In this document: piece after piece, positions 15,872 through 25,239 of the stretch
Position numbering within the stretch: the stretch's first letter is position 1
Layout: every line of letters begins with the position of its first letter
The notes under the pieces: generated by a model
Told to the model about the DNA's origin: nothing
What the model saw: only the letters and a program-made list of their open reading frames with translations
Database searches by the model: none
Position numbers and translations under genes: made by a program
Origin: Candidatus Avimonas merdigallinarum
Lineage (GTDB): Bacteria > Bacillota > Clostridia > Oscillospirales > Acutalibacteraceae
Assembly: GCA_904377855.1 (NCBI GenBank)
Contig: CAJFGS010000003.1
Span: 38,493-102,492 of the forward strand
Length of the DNA stretch: 64,000 nt
Direction of reading: 5' to 3'

Positions 15872-16939
15872 TCAGCCCTGCGCCTGCAGTTTTTCCGCCC
15901 GGTCGGCCGTGTTCAGCGCGTCCACCAGTTCGTCAAGGTCGCCGTCCATAATGCTGTCGATCCGGTAGAGGGTCAGCCCGATGCGGTGGTCGGTGACCCG
16001 GCCCTGGGGGAAATTGTAGGTGCGGATCCGTTCGCTGCGGTCGCCGGTGCCTACCTGGGCCCGGCGATCGGCGGCGATCGCGCTTCGCTGCTGCTCCTGC
16101 TCCCGCTCATACAGCCGGGCGCGGAGCACCTTCATCGCCTTATCCTTATTCTTGTACTGGCTGCGCTCGTCCTGGCATTCCACCACCAGCCCGGTGGGAA
16201 GGTGGGTGATCCGGATGGCGGACTCGGTCTTATTGACATGCTGCCCGCCCGCGCCGCCCGAGCGGTAGGTGTCGATCTGCAGATCGGCGGGGTTGATCTC
16301 TACCTCCACGTCGTCCACCTCGGGCAGCACCGCCACTGTGGCGGTGGAGGTATGGATCCGCCCCCCCGCCTCGGTCTCCGGCACCCGCTGGACGCGGTGG
16401 ACGCCGCTTTCAAACTTGAAGCGGCTGTACGCGCCCTCCCCGTTGACCAGGAAGCTGACCTCCTTATAGCCGCCGAGTTCGGTTTCGTTCGCGCCGATCA
16501 ATTCGGTTTTATATCCCTTCGAAGCGGCGTACATGGTGTACATACGGTAAAGGGAAGCGGCGAAAAGGGCCGATTCCTCCCCGCCCGCGCCGCCCCGGAT
16601 CTCGACAATCACGTTCCGGCTGTCGTTCGGGTCGCGGGGCAGCAAAAGGGTTTTCAGTTCCTCCGCACAGCGCTCCTGAGCCTGCTTCCCCTCGTCGAGC
16701 TCCTGTTCCGCCAATTCCTTGAGCTCCGGGTCGGCGCTGCCCTCCAGCAGGGCGAGCGCCTCCTCCTGCTGCTTGCGGGCCTGCTGGTATTCCCGGTATT
16801 TTTCCACAATCGGGGAGAGCTCCGCGCTCTCCTTCATCAGGGCGCGATACCGTTCCACGTCCGCCACCACCGCGGGATCGTACAGCTGCGCGGAGATTTC
16901 GCCGTACCGTTTTTCTACTTCGCTGAGTCTGTCAAACAT
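15872..16939 (-). CDS. prfA: Peptide chain release factor 1
   Basis: 355 residues. Recognises UAA and UAG and triggers release of the finished protein. The codon-recognition motif is Pro187-Glu-Thr189 (PET, the Firmicutes variant of the RF1 PxT), and the universal GGQ is at 231-233 within [15 protein letters not shown]2-type SPF is absent, which supports RF1. Third from the promoter in the minus-strand group DUF951-prfA-sua5-coaE-SLT. Confidence 0.98.
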   Translation of the reverse strand: MFDRLSEVEKRYGEISAQLYDPAVVADVERYRALMKESAELSPIVEKYREYQQARKQQEEALALLEGSADPELKELAEQELDEGKQAQERCAEELKTLLLPRDPNDSRNVIVEIRGGAGGEESALFAASLYRMYTMYAASKGYKTELIGANETELGGYKEVSFLVNGEGAYSRFKFESGVHRVQRVPETEAGGRIHTSTATVAVLPEVDDVEVEINPADLQIDTYRSGGAGGQHVNKTESAIRITHLPTGLVVECQDERSQYKNKDKAMKVLRARLYEREQEQQRSAIAADRRAQVGTGDRSERIRTYNFPQGRVTDHRIGLTLYRIDSIMDGDLDELVDALNTADRAEKLQAQG

Positions 16940-16990
16940 AAAAGGGACCAGCCTTTCGGTTTTATTTGCTGATTCAAGAGAGGCGCCGCG

Positions 16991-17182
16991 CTACGGCTGC
17001 CCCTCCGGCCGGATGACCTTTTTCACGTGGCGTTCGATTTTCAGGCGGGGGGCCATCACCTCATGGCCGCAGCCCTCGCACTTCAGGCGGAAATCCATCC
17101 CGATGCGCAGCACAAGAAAGCGGCGGCTCCCGCAGGGATGCGGCTTCTTCATCTCCAGCACGTCGTCCACATGGATATCCAT
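16991..17182 (-). CDS. DUF951 family small protein
   Basis: 63 residues, beginning MDIHVDDVLEMKKPHPCGS with a CEGCG pair in the middle (LKCEGCGHEVM), the standard pattern of DUF951, a probable zinc-ribbon protein of Firmicutes with nucleic-acid-binding character but unknown role. AAAGGAGG lies seven bases before the ATG. First gene after the promoter at 17328-17357 and probably in one transcript with prfA. Confidence 0.9.
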   Translation of the reverse strand: MDIHVDDVLEMKKPHPCGSRRFLVLRIGMDFRLKCEGCGHEVMAPRLKIERHVKKVIRPEGQP

Positions 17183-17327
17183 CGTCTTCCTCCTTTCCGC
17201 CCGCTGTCACACTTGCCCGTTTTTATTTCTTGCCTTTTGGGAGAAGGTTTATACCCCGCCGCCGGCCCTTCCGGTATCCTGCGGCCGGCCAAAAGGCCCC
17301 TGTACCCGTCGTTTTCCGGATGTTTCC

Positions 17328-17357
17328 AGTATACCATATCCGTCAAGGCGTCCGCAA
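17328..17357 (-). promoter_or_regulatory. Promoter of the DUF951-prfA-sua5-coaE run
   Basis: Minus strand: TTGCGG (17352-17357), 18-base spacer, extended TGG-TATACT (17328-17336). The 350-bp gene-free interval 17183-17534 holds this and the divergent promoter at 17446; I see nothing else in it. Confidence 0.65.
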
Positions 17358-17445
17358 GCCGCAGAATGCGCGTCCCCGCCCGAGGAAATGGAAAGGCCCT
17401 ACGGCCGACAGCGTTTCGGGCAGGAAGAAGCGGGCGGGCCATTGC

Positions 17446-17474
17446 TTGACCAAAGCAGAAAATTATGGTAAAAT
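17446..17474 (+). promoter_or_regulatory. Promoter of the small lipoprotein gene
   Basis: TTGACC (17446-17451), 17-base spacer ending in TGG, TAAAAT (17469-17474), 61 bases before the start codon. Confidence 0.78.
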
Positions 17475-17534
17475 TTATATAAATTATCAACATAAATCGA
17501 TTTGTACCTGCGTTTATGGAAAGGAGAGCAAAAT

Positions 17535-17996
17535 ATGCGGAAATATTTGGCCGTAGTGCTCCTGATATTCGCCCTTGGGCTCCTTGCCTCCTGCGGGCCG
17601 AAACAGGGCAGCGGAAAAGAAGACGAGGAGATCGGCGCGGTGATCGCGGCGCTGGAGAGCGGCGGGCAGGCCGTATCGCTGGAACGTATGGAAAAGGGCA
17701 TCCTGAACGGGGACCGGTACCGGCTGGCTTTGGACGGCGGGACGGAAGTCGTCCTGTACCAATATGCGACCCCGCAGGGCGCGCAGAACGACGCGGGCTG
17801 CATTGACAAAAGCGGCTGCTCCATCGCCTTTGAGCAGGGCGGCGAAGGGACGGCCTTTCAGATCGATTGGGTGAGCGTCCCCCATTATTACCTATACCGC
17901 AGCCTGATTGTGGAATACGTGGGGACGGACGAGCGGATCCTATCCGCTTTGGAAGGGCTCTGCGGCGCCTGTTTCGCCGGCGGGGAACAGACGTAG
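17535..17996 (+). CDS. Small lipoprotein of unknown function
   Basis: 153 residues with a lipoprotein signal: MRKYLAV, a hydrophobic stretch and the lipobox LLASC with Cys at about 21. The mature part is a mixed alpha/beta domain of about 120 residues (GDRYRLALDGGTEVVLYQY, then two Cys at about 100-107). I do not recognise the family. AAGGAGAG lies before the ATG at 17535. It has its own promoter and shares a terminator with the convergent endonuclease/phosphatase-fold gene, so it is a single-gene unit. Confidence 0.8.
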   Translation: MRKYLAVVLLIFALGLLASCGPKQGSGKEDEEIGAVIAALESGGQAVSLERMEKGILNGDRYRLALDGGTEVVLYQYATPQGAQNDAGCIDKSGCSIAFEQGGEGTAFQIDWVSVPHYYLYRSLIVEYVGTDERILSALEGLCGACFAGGEQT

Positions 17997-18109
17997 CGCG
18001 GCAGGCGGCGCGGGCGCGGCCTGTCACCGCAAGAGTTTTCCCGGGGAAGCCGCACCCTTTCCGGAAAGCAGGGCGGGCAGGCTGTGAGAAAGGCCGGCCG
18101 TTTTATGAA

Positions 18110-18150
18110 AAAGGGGCTGCAGGCTGGTTTGTCCAGCCTGCAGCCCCTTT
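18110..18150. terminator. Terminator between convergent genes
   Basis: AAAGGGGCTGCAGGCTGG (18110-18127), loop TTTGT, CCAGCCTGCAGCCCCTTT (18133-18150): a perfect 18-bp stem with A and U flanks on both sides. Confidence 0.9.
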
Positions 18151-18213
18151 GTTGACCGCTTTTTTAAAAGCGCTGCCCGCCGTATCCAGCCGGCGGCCGA
18201 AGCGCTCCCCCGT

Positions 18214-19065
18214 TCAGCCGGCCTGCGAAACCGCGGCGGGGGCGGCGGACGCCTCCTCCTTCAACCGCAGAACCGCCATCAGCGGGTAATGATCGGAGGG
18301 ATACAGCCCGTTTTCGCTGGAGGTATCGACATACGCCCGGTCCACCTCAAACTCCTCCGACACGAAGATATAATCGATCGGCGCGCCCTTCCGCTTGCCC
18401 TTGAAGCCGTGGTAGGTATTCCCGGCCTCTTCCGCCCGGGGGCTGGAGAAAATATTGGTCAGATGGATATCGGGATAATTATGCTGGTTTTCCGCCAGGA
18501 TCCGGATCGGTTTGCTGCCCGGGCGGGCGTTCATATCCCCCATCAGGATGGTGGGCAGCTTTTCCTTTTTATTCAGCCTGTGCATATATTCGAGGATAAT
18601 CCGCACGCTGAGGGTGCGGGCCGGCGCGCAGATATGGTCCAGATGGGTGTTGAACACCCGCACCGTCCGCTGCCATTCCTCCACATACACCTCGCACACC
18701 GTGCAGATGCGGGGAAACGCGGAAAAATACGCCCGGCTTCCGGATTTTTCGGGGTGCTTCGACAGCCAGAAGGTGTCCGAAAAGCGGGCCTCCGCCTTCT
18801 CCCCGCGTACAAGGATCGCCGAGTGCTCGCCCAGCAGCTTTTTGGTCCGGCCCGAGCCGAACACGCTGTACCCCCGCAGACGGGAGAGAATATCCTCTTT
18901 CATGGCGGGCATCATTTCCTGCACCCCGATAATCGCCGCGCCGGAATCCCGGATCATCCGGGCCGCCAGCTCCCGCCGGGCCTTCCAGCTCCGGACGCGG
19001 GAACACGCGCCCAGCGGAGAATCGTGGCGCAGATTGAAGGACGCCACCTTAATTGCCGAAGTCAT
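18214..19065 (-). CDS. Endonuclease/exonuclease/phosphatase family protein
   Basis: 283 residues with the EEP-fold motifs in order: IKVASFNLRHDS, AAIIGVQEM (metal-binding Glu), VRVFNTHLDHICA, LMGDMNARPGSKPI and the final SDHYPLMAVL. Members hydrolyse phosphodiester or phosphomonoester bonds in nucleic acids, lipids or inositol phosphates. No signal peptide, so cytoplasmic. The ATG at 19065 follows AGGGG; a longer frame to 19137 overlaps the promoter and has no site. Substrate unknown. Confidence 0.88.
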   Translation of the reverse strand: MTSAIKVASFNLRHDSPLGACSRVRSWKARRELAARMIRDSGAAIIGVQEMMPAMKEDILSRLRGYSVFGSGRTKKLLGEHSAILVRGEKAEARFSDTFWLSKHPEKSGSRAYFSAFPRICTVCEVYVEEWQRTVRVFNTHLDHICAPARTLSVRIILEYMHRLNKKEKLPTILMGDMNARPGSKPIRILAENQHNYPDIHLTNIFSSPRAEEAGNTYHGFKGKRKGAPIDYIFVSEEFEVDRAYVDTSSENGLYPSDHYPLMAVLRLKEEASAAPAAVSQAG

Positions 19066-19099
19066 CCAAGTCACCCCTGAGTCAAACGCCTTTATCCCT

Positions 19100-19127
19100 A
19101 TCATATCCCCGTCCGGCGAAAAGTCAA
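19100..19127 (-). promoter_or_regulatory. Promoter of the EEP-family gene
   Basis: Minus strand: TTGACT (19122-19127), 16-base spacer, TATGAT (19100-19105), 35 bases before the start codon. Confidence 0.7.
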
Positions 19128-19177
19128 CCGGGATCACCCGGTCTTTACCTGATTTTAAGGAAATCGAAAGAAAGCGG

Positions 19178-19915
19178 CTAGATCACGAACCCGCCGTTGG
19201 GGCTGAGCACCTGCCCGGTGATAAAACCCGCCTCCGGGGAGGCGAGGAATGCGATCGCCCGGGCGATTTCTTCCGGCGTGCCCAGGCGGCCGAGCGGGGT
19301 TTCCTCCTGCAGGGCGGCGAGGGTTTCCCCGTCCAGGGCGGCGTTCATTGCCGTGTCCACCACCCCGGGCGCGACGCAGTTGACCCGGATGCCGGACGGC
19401 CCGACCTCCTTGGCCAGCGCCTTGGTCAGCCCAATCAGCGCCGCCTTTGCGGTGGAATAGGCCACCTCGCAGGAGGCGCCGACCATCCCCCAAATCGAGG
19501 ACACCAGCACAATGCTCCCCGTCTGCCGGCGGATCATGCCGGGCAGCACCGCCTGGCAGCAGTGGAACGCGCCGTCCAGATGCACGCCCATCATCTCCCG
19601 CCACTGGCCGGGCGTGAGATCGGTGAACAGCCCCTGCCGGGCGATCCCGGCGTTGCACACCAGCACGTCCGTCCCGCCGAACCGCTGCCGGCAGGCCTCC
19701 GCCATCGCCTGCACCTGCTCCCGGTCGGAGACGTCCGCGCCATACGCCATCGCATCCGCGCCGCGGGCGGTCAGCTCCCGTTCCAGTTCCAGCGCCTCTT
19801 CGCGGGAACGATGATAGTTCAGCATCACCCGATATCCGCGGGCGGCGAACAGCTCCGCCGTTGCGCGGCCGATCCCCCGGGACGCGCCGGTGATCAGTAC
19901 GGTCTGCGCGCTCAC
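19178..19915 (-). CDS. SDR family oxidoreductase (3-oxoacyl-ACP reductase-like)
   Basis: 245 residues. NAD(P)-binding TGASRGIG (9-16), NNAG-equivalent CNAG (87-90), and the catalytic set Ser140, Tyr153, Lys157 (YSTAK). It resembles FabG closely, but the dedicated FabG is in the fab operon at 54 kb, so this paralogue probably acts on another ketone or alcohol. GTG start at 19915 with AGGAGG seven bases upstream. Directly downstream of the dCMP deaminase gene with an 11-base gap, so co-transcribed. Confidence 0.9.
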   Translation of the reverse strand: MSAQTVLITGASRGIGRATAELFAARGYRVMLNYHRSREEALELERELTARGADAMAYGADVSDREQVQAMAEACRQRFGGTDVLVCNAGIARQGLFTDLTPGQWREMMGVHLDGAFHCCQAVLPGMIRRQTGSIVLVSSIWGMVGASCEVAYSTAKAALIGLTKALAKEVGPSGIRVNCVAPGVVDTAMNAALDGETLAALQEETPLGRLGTPEEIARAIAFLASPEAGFITGQVLSPNGGFVI

Positions 19916-19926
19916 GTTCCCGCCTC

Positions 19927-20406
19927 CTAAACGTTCAGTTCCACAGTCTTGCCGCCGGGGGCATAGGGGCGGAAGGTCACTCCCGCCAGGGTGAACATCC
20001 GCTTGGACGCCACCACCGCGTCGGTATCGGCGTACTTATCCTCCCGGTAGATCACTTCCCGGATCCCGGCCTGAATGATGGCCTTTGCACACTCGTTGCA
20101 GGGGAAGAGGGTGGAATACAGCCTGGCCCCCCGCAGGTCGGTCCCGCCGTGGTTCAGGATGGCGTTGAGTTCCGCATGGCAGACGAACAGGTATTTGGTC
20201 TCGAGCGCACCGCCTTCCCTGTCCCAGGGCATCGTATCGTCGCTGCAGCCGGTAGGCATGCCGTTGTAGCCGACCGACAGGATTTTTTTATCCCCGCTGA
20301 CAATGCAGGCTCCCACCTGGGTGCCGGGATCCTTGCTCCGCTGGGCGGAGAGCAGGGCGATCCCCATAAAGTATTCGTCCCAAGAAAGATAGTTTTCCCG
20401 TTTCAT
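19927..20406 (-). CDS. Deoxycytidylate (dCMP) deaminase, ComEB-like
   Basis: 159 residues. Makes dUMP from dCMP as precursor of dTMP. The zinc site is His77-Ala-Glu79 plus Cys103 and Cys106 ([10 protein letters not shown]), and the substrate region MPTGCSDD is conserved. The length and motifs fit the dCMP deaminases annotated comEB in Firmicutes. First gene of a pair with the SDR gene. Confidence 0.93.
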   Translation of the reverse strand: MKRENYLSWDEYFMGIALLSAQRSKDPGTQVGACIVSGDKKILSVGYNGMPTGCSDDTMPWDREGGALETKYLFVCHAELNAILNHGGTDLRGARLYSTLFPCNECAKAIIQAGIREVIYREDKYADTDAVVASKRMFTLAGVTFRPYAPGGKTVELNV

Positions 20407-20482
20407 CGCATATTCCTCCTAACGCTGTATTCCACGGCGGAGCGCACCGGCATCCCCGCCGGCCCTTTCCGCCGCCTTTTCC

Positions 20483-21592
20483 TTATTCCTTGCTTTCCAT
20501 GCTCCGCTCCAGCCACTGCCCCAACCGGGAGGAATAGGTCCGGAACGCCGAGGGCAGCGCCGTTTCCTCCCGCAGCTGCCGCGCGTCCGCCCAAAGGAAC
20601 CGCTCCGGCGGGGAAAACGGCGGCGTATGAAGGAGCACGCCCTGCATATGCCATTCGATGTGGCTGAAAATATGCTTCCCGGGGCCGACCGGCTCGGCCG
20701 TCTCCGGCCGGGCGCCCCAGCCGGCGGCTATCCCGGCAGCCTCTTCGGGGGACAGCCACCCTTCGGCGGAGGGAAGCTCCCACAGCCCGGCGAGCAGCCC
20801 TTTATCCTCCCGCCGGCGGAGAAGCACCCGGCCGGCCGCCGTCACGATCAGCACCGTGCGCTGCTCCACCCGCCGCGCCTTCTTCTCCGCCCGGACCGGA
20901 AGCCGCTCCGGACGGCCGGACAGGCGCCCGCGGCAGACCTCCCGCAGGGGGCAGTCCCCGCACAGGGGGAGGGTGTTCGGCAGGCAGATTGTCTCCCCCA
21001 ATTCCATGATCGCCTGGTTGAAGTCCCCCGGCCTGTCCGGCGGGAGCATCGCGCAGACCGCTTCCCGCAGCCGCTTTTTGACCGGGGCGCGGGTGATGTC
21101 TCCCTCGTCATTCGTCAGCCGGGCGCTCACCCGCAGGACATTGCCGTCCACCGCGGGGACCGGCAGCCCGTACGCCATCGAGGCGATCGCGCCGGCGGTA
21201 TATTCCCCGATCCCGGGAAGGGAGAGCAGCCGCTCATACGATGCGGGGAGCTCCCCGCCGTATTCCGCCATCAGGATTTTCGCCGCCTTTTGCAGGTTCC
21301 GGGCGCGGCTGTAATAGCCAAGCCCCTCCCACAGCTTCATGAGCCGCTCCTCCCCAGCCTCCGCCAGGGCCGCGACCGTGGGCAGCGCCGCCATAAACCG
21401 CTCAAAGTATGGAAGCGCCGCTTCGATCCGGGTCTGCTGGAGCATGATTTCCGATATCCAGATCCGGTACGGGGTCGGCTCCTCCCGCCAGGGGAAGGCG
21501 CGCCGGTGCCCCTCATACCATGCGAGCAGGAGCGGCGTTCCTTCCCCCAGGCGCTCGTATTCCGTTTTTATAGTTCCGGCTGTCTCGGCCAC
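20483..21592 (-). CDS. mutY: Adenine glycosylase MutY
   Basis: 369 residues. Removes adenine opposite 8-oxoguanine. The catalytic Glu48 (SEIMLQQT), the helix-hairpin-helix LPGIGEYTAGAIAS (125-138) and catalytic Asp149 (VDGNV) are present. The iron-sulphur cluster ligands are Cys203, Cys211, Cys214 and Cys220; the first spacing is seven residues rather than the six of E. coli MutY. A C-terminal NUDIX-like domain (about 235-365) recognises 8-oxoG. GTG start at 21592. Stand-alone gene. Confidence 0.96.
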   Translation of the reverse strand: MAETAGTIKTEYERLGEGTPLLLAWYEGHRRAFPWREEPTPYRIWISEIMLQQTRIEAALPYFERFMAALPTVAALAEAGEERLMKLWEGLGYYSRARNLQKAAKILMAEYGGELPASYERLLSLPGIGEYTAGAIASMAYGLPVPAVDGNVLRVSARLTNDEGDITRAPVKKRLREAVCAMLPPDRPGDFNQAIMELGETICLPNTLPLCGDCPLREVCRGRLSGRPERLPVRAEKKARRVEQRTVLIVTAAGRVLLRRREDKGLLAGLWELPSAEGWLSPEEAAGIAAGWGARPETAEPVGPGKHIFSHIEWHMQGVLLHTPPFSPPERFLWADARQLREETALPSAFRTYSSRLGQWLERSMESKE

Positions 21593-21814
21593 CCTGCTCT
21601 CCCCTGCTTTCGTATCTTCCGCCCCTGTCAGGCTCCGCGCCCGGCGGGACTATTTTTTTATTTTACCATGCCCGGGGAATTTGGGCAATCGTCTTTCCAA
21701 AATTTCCACCCGCCGCTTCTTCCCGGAAGCGGCTGAGGACTATGGGAAACATTGCAGCCCGGCGCCTGCTCTGCCTGCCCGTGTGCAGGACGCGGACTTT
21801 CCGGGGAGTTCCCT

Positions 21815-21843
21815 TTGTTTTTTCCTTTGGTTTATGGTACACT
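21815..21843 (+). promoter_or_regulatory. Promoter of the second yfhO-type gene
   Basis: TTGTTT (21815-21820), 17-base spacer ending in TGG, TACACT (21838-21843), 43 bases before the start. It reads out of the 294-bp divergent gap upstream of mutY, which shows no other element. Confidence 0.65.
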
Positions 21844-21886
21844 GTGTCCATCACCGATTTCTGGAATTCTCCGGGAGGGCCGTCCT

Positions 21887-24580
21887 ATGCCCCGATTCTC
21901 CATCTTATCAAAACCCGTCCTGCGGCGCGTCCGTCCCGCCGCCGGCTTCCTGACTCCGGCCGCCGCCTTCCTGCTGGCCGCGGCCATCTGGTCGGCCGTG
22001 CTGATTCTTTTCGGCGCGGCCCCGTTCGGGGAGCGTTCCCTGCTGATCACCGACCTGGCGCAGCAGTATATCGAATACCACACGGCGCTGTACGACATGG
22101 TGAAGGGCGGGGAAAGCCTGCTTTTCACCTGGAACAGCGGGCTGGGGATGAGCTTTGTCGGGCTGTTCGCGTATTATCTGGCCAGCCCGTTCACCGGCCT
22201 TATCCTGCTTTTCCCCCGCGCGCTCCTGCCCGAAGCGGTTGTGCTCATTATCTCCCTCAAGCTTGCCGGGGCCGCGCTGACCATGTCCGTTTTCCTTGGC
22301 CGGGCGGCCGGGGTGCACGGGGCGGCCAATCCGGTTTTTTCCGTCATGTATGCGCTTTCCGGCTTTTCCGCCGCCTTTTTCTTCAACCTGATGTGGTTTG
22401 ACGCGGTGCTCCTTCTCCCGCTCGTCCTGCTCGGGGTACGGTATCTGGCGGACACCGGCCGGGCGGCGCCGCTTATCGCCGGATACGCCCTGCTTTTCCT
22501 CTCGAACTATTATACCGCGTACATGGCCGGCGTCTTCAGCCTGCTTTTCCTGGCGGCCCTCTGCTATATCCAGGCGCGCCCCCTGCGGGACAGCACGCGC
22601 CTTATCCTGCGGCTGCTCGGCGCGGCGGCGCTGGCCGCCGGCCTGGGAGCGTTCCTGCTGCTTCCCGCTTACCTTGCCTTAAAGGAAAGCCAGGGCGGGG
22701 CGGGCCTTTCCCTGCCCTGGCTCAGCCTGACCACGGATCCCCTCTCGCTTTTCAGCAAGCTGTCCTTCGGCGCCTACGATTCGGTGACCAGCGACGGGAC
22801 GCCCAACCTGTACTGCGGGGTGCTGGCGCTCGGCCTGCTGCCGGCCTGCCTGCTCCACCGGGAGATCCCCCGGCGGGAAAAGGCGGCGGGGGGCGTTCTG
22901 GCCGGCTTCCTCTTCCTGTGCATGCTGATTTCTCCGCTGGACACCCTTTGGCACGGGGGACAGATGCCGGTCTGGTTTCCCGGCCGGTATGCCTTCTGCC
23001 TGATTTTCCTGCTGGTCACCGCCGCGGCCCGGGCTTTTTCCCGCCCGGGCGGGCTCTCCCCCCGGCGCCTCCTGGCCGGATTCGGGTTCTCCGCCGTCCT
23101 TCTGCTCGCCGCCAAGCTTCCCGACTGGCTGTTCCCGGAAGCTGTCCGGCCCTTTCCCGGCCGGTTTTTCCTCACCCTTTTGCTTTTGGCGGTTTACGCC
23201 GCCCTCCTGCTGCTGTGGGCCGGGAAGCGCCGCGCGCTGCAAAGGGCGGCGCTCGGGCTCCTTGCCGTGGCCGTCCCCCTCGAACTGGCGGGGAACGCCC
23301 TGTCCGTCCTCCGGTCGCTGGACGGGGAACTGGGGTTTGAATCTCGCCGGACGTTCGCGGCGTATCTCGAGGAAACGGCCGCGCAGGACCGCCTGCTGGA
23401 ATCGGCCGCCGTCCCCGGCGGGGACGCCCTGGCCGCCTCCCATTTTTACCGGGTGGAGGACCGCACCGCCCGCAACCCCAACGATGGATTTGTCCGCGGG
23501 CTGCCGTCCCTGAGCCATTACAGCTCCCTTTCCCGGCGGAAAACCTTCCGCTTCCTCCGGAACCTGGGTATGACCTCCTCCTCAGCGGACAAGCTGATGC
23601 GGTACGGCGGTTCGACCTCCGCGCTGGACGCCGTCCTCGGCATCCGGTACGTGTTTGGGGAGCAGGACGTCCGCGCGGGGATGACGGTTGCCGGGCAGGA
23701 CGGGGACTTGATCCTCCGCCGGAACGAGAACGCCCTGCCCCTCGCCTATTTTGCGGACGAGGCGGTGCTTTCCCTGCCGGCGGACAAGGAGGGGGAGCCG
23801 TTCGCCCTGCAAAACGCCCTTTTCTCCGGGCTGGGCGGCGGGGAATGGGCGGACACGGCCTTTTTCCGGCCGCTCCCGGCCCAGGCCGACTGCCTGGGCG
23901 GAACGCTGGTCCCGATGGAATCGGACGGCGACATCCCGCTGGCCAGTATCCACATGGACGGGGATACCGCGTGGCTGGTGATTACGATCGAAAACCCCAA
24001 AACGCAGCATGTGCTGCTGTATTTCCCTAATAATTTCCCGGAAAATACGACGGTTTCTCTGTCGGGAACCGCCCTGAACCCTTATGGCGAGCGCGTCGTC
24101 CGCGGCGTCATGGATCTCGGGGAGCAGCCGGCCGGCACCCTCCGGGTCTCCCTCGCCGTTTCGAAAGGCACCTATTGGCTGGGGGAGGTCCAGGCCGCCG
24201 CCTTTGATGAGGAGGCGTTCGGCGGGCTGGTTTCCGCCCTGCGCGGCGGCGCGCCCGAATCGCTCGAGGTGGACGGGACGCAGGTATCCCTGCAGGTTAC
24301 TGCCCCGAAGGACGGCGTGCTTTTCACCTCCATCCCCTGCGACGCCGGATGGAGCGCATGGGTGGACGGCCAGAAGGCGGCGACTGCATCGGTAGGGGAC
24401 GCGTTTTTGGCGGTGCCGCTGGCTGCCGGAGAGCACACCGTCACCCTGCGGTTCCGTCCCCCGGGGCTGGCCGCCGGCGCGGGGATCTCGGTAGGTACCC
24501 TCCTGTTCTGCCTCCTGGCGGCGTTTTTCCGCCGGAGGAAGGCGAAGGCGCCGACAAATCCCCCGTCTCATTCCGAGTGA
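21887..24580 (+). CDS. YfhO family polytopic membrane protein, second paralogue
   Basis: 897 residues with the same architecture as the protein at 8.6-11.3 kb: about 12 membrane segments in the first 500 residues, an extracytoplasmic beta-rich region (about 520-850), a final membrane segment (about 860-880) and a basic tail. The acidic early loop ITDLAQQYIEYHTALYD corresponds to the DFNVQQ region of the paralogue. A role in glycosylating a cell-surface polymer is inferred from the family. The start at 21887 follows GGGAGGG. Single-gene unit with its own promoter and terminator. Confidence 0.85.
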   Translation: MPRFSILSKPVLRRVRPAAGFLTPAAAFLLAAAIWSAVLILFGAAPFGERSLLITDLAQQYIEYHTALYDMVKGGESLLFTWNSGLGMSFVGLFAYYLASPFTGLILLFPRALLPEAVVLIISLKLAGAALTMSVFLGRAAGVHGAANPVFSVMYALSGFSAAFFFNLMWFDAVLLLPLVLLGVRYLADTGRAAPLIAGYALLFLSNYYTAYMAGVFSLLFLAALCYIQARPLRDSTRLILRLLGAAALAAGLGAFLLLPAYLALKESQGGAGLSLPWLSLTTDPLSLFSKLSFGAYDSVTSDGTPNLYCGVLALGLLPACLLHREIPRREKAAGGVLAGFLFLCMLISPLDTLWHGGQMPVWFPGRYAFCLIFLLVTAAARAFSRPGGLSPRRLLAGFGFSAVLLLAAKLPDWLFPEAVRPFPGRFFLTLLLLAVYAALLLLWAGKRRALQRAALGLLAVAVPLELAGNALSVLRSLDGELGFESRRTFAAYLEETAAQDRLLESAAVPGGDALAASHFYRVEDRTARNPNDGFVRGLPSLSHYSSLSRRKTFRFLRNLGMTSSSADKLMRYGGSTSALDAVLGIRYVFGEQDVRAGMTVAGQDGDLILRRNENALPLAYFADEAVLSLPADKEGEPFALQNALFSGLGGGEWADTAFFRPLPAQADCLGGTLVPMESDGDIPLASIHMDGDTAWLVITIENPKTQHVLLYFPNNFPENTTVSLSGTALNPYGERVVRGVMDLGEQPAGTLRVSLAVSKGTYWLGEVQAAAFDEEAFGGLVSALRGGAPESLEVDGTQVSLQVTAPKDGVLFTSIPCDAGWSAWVDGQKAATASVGDAFLAVPLAAGEHTVTLRFRPPGLAAGAGISVGTLLFCLLAAFFRRRKAKAPTNPPSHSE

Positions 24581-24609
24581 ATAGCCCCGGCATGGCGCTG
24601 GGGACAAAA

Positions 24610-24645
24610 AAGCCCCCGGCAGAAACTCTGCCGGGGGCTTCCCTT
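24610..24645. terminator. Terminator between convergent genes
   Basis: AAGCCCCCGGCAGA (24610-24623), loop AAC, TCTGCCGGGGGCTT (24627-24640), then CCCTTCT; A-rich on the other side. Confidence 0.85.
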
Positions 24646-24684
24646 CTGCTTATTGAACCACTGCGCAGGCGGTCCTGCCCCGCC

Positions 24685-25176
24685 CTACTCTGCCGGGCTC
24701 CGCCCTGCTCCAGCCGCGTAAGCCTCCATCGCCCGCTCCCATAACAGGGGCTGAATCAGCGGATAGGTGTTGGGCAGGGGCAGCGCAGGGGCGACATCCC
24801 CGCCCGATACCGGGAGCACACGCACCTCCGCCATTTCGCTGCGGGGGAGCGGTCCCCGCCGGAGGACGCGCGCCAGATACAGCATCCCGTAATTCGGCGC
24901 TGTCTGCCCCGGGCCGTCCGCGCCAAACACCGAATACAGGCTGACCGGGGTAAAGGCCGCTTCGGTCACGCCGGTTTCCTCCCACAGTTCCCGGCGGGCG
25001 GCCTGCAGGATGGTTTCGCCCGGTTCGCGGTGGCCGCCCGGCATCTCCCAAGTCTCCCGGCGGCGATGCCGGCAGAACAGCCAGCCGCCATCCTCCCAGG
25101 CCGCGATCACCGCATATTTTAAACGGTCGTTTCCCACCTCGTCCAACGGGTGGAACCGCACCGTGACCATGCCCAT
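24685..25176 (-). CDS. NUDIX hydrolase
   Basis: 163 residues. The Nudix box is complete: GGHREPGETILQAAR followed by RELWEETG, with the RExxEE metal site. NUDIX enzymes split nucleoside diphosphates linked to other groups; the substrate cannot be predicted. AAGGGG lies six bases before the ATG at 25176; a second ATG at 25170 is possible. Downstream of the acetyltransferase gene on the same strand with a 63-base gap, possibly co-transcribed. Confidence 0.9.
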   Translation of the reverse strand: MGMVTVRFHPLDEVGNDRLKYAVIAAWEDGGWLFCRHRRRETWEMPGGHREPGETILQAARRELWEETGVTEAAFTPVSLYSVFGADGPGQTAPNYGMLYLARVLRRGPLPRSEMAEVRVLPVSGGDVAPALPLPNTYPLIQPLLWERAMEAYAAGAGRSPAE

Positions 25177-25239
25177 TCCGCACCCCTTCTTCCCGGTCTT
25201 ACCGTTTCCTGCACTGGCGGGGAAGCCGGCGGCACGCGT

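Noticed and set aside
14555..16972. 805-residue plus-strand frame opposite coaE, sua5 and prfA
   Set aside because: Covers three conserved minus-strand genes; product is Arg/Gly/Pro-rich without any motif.
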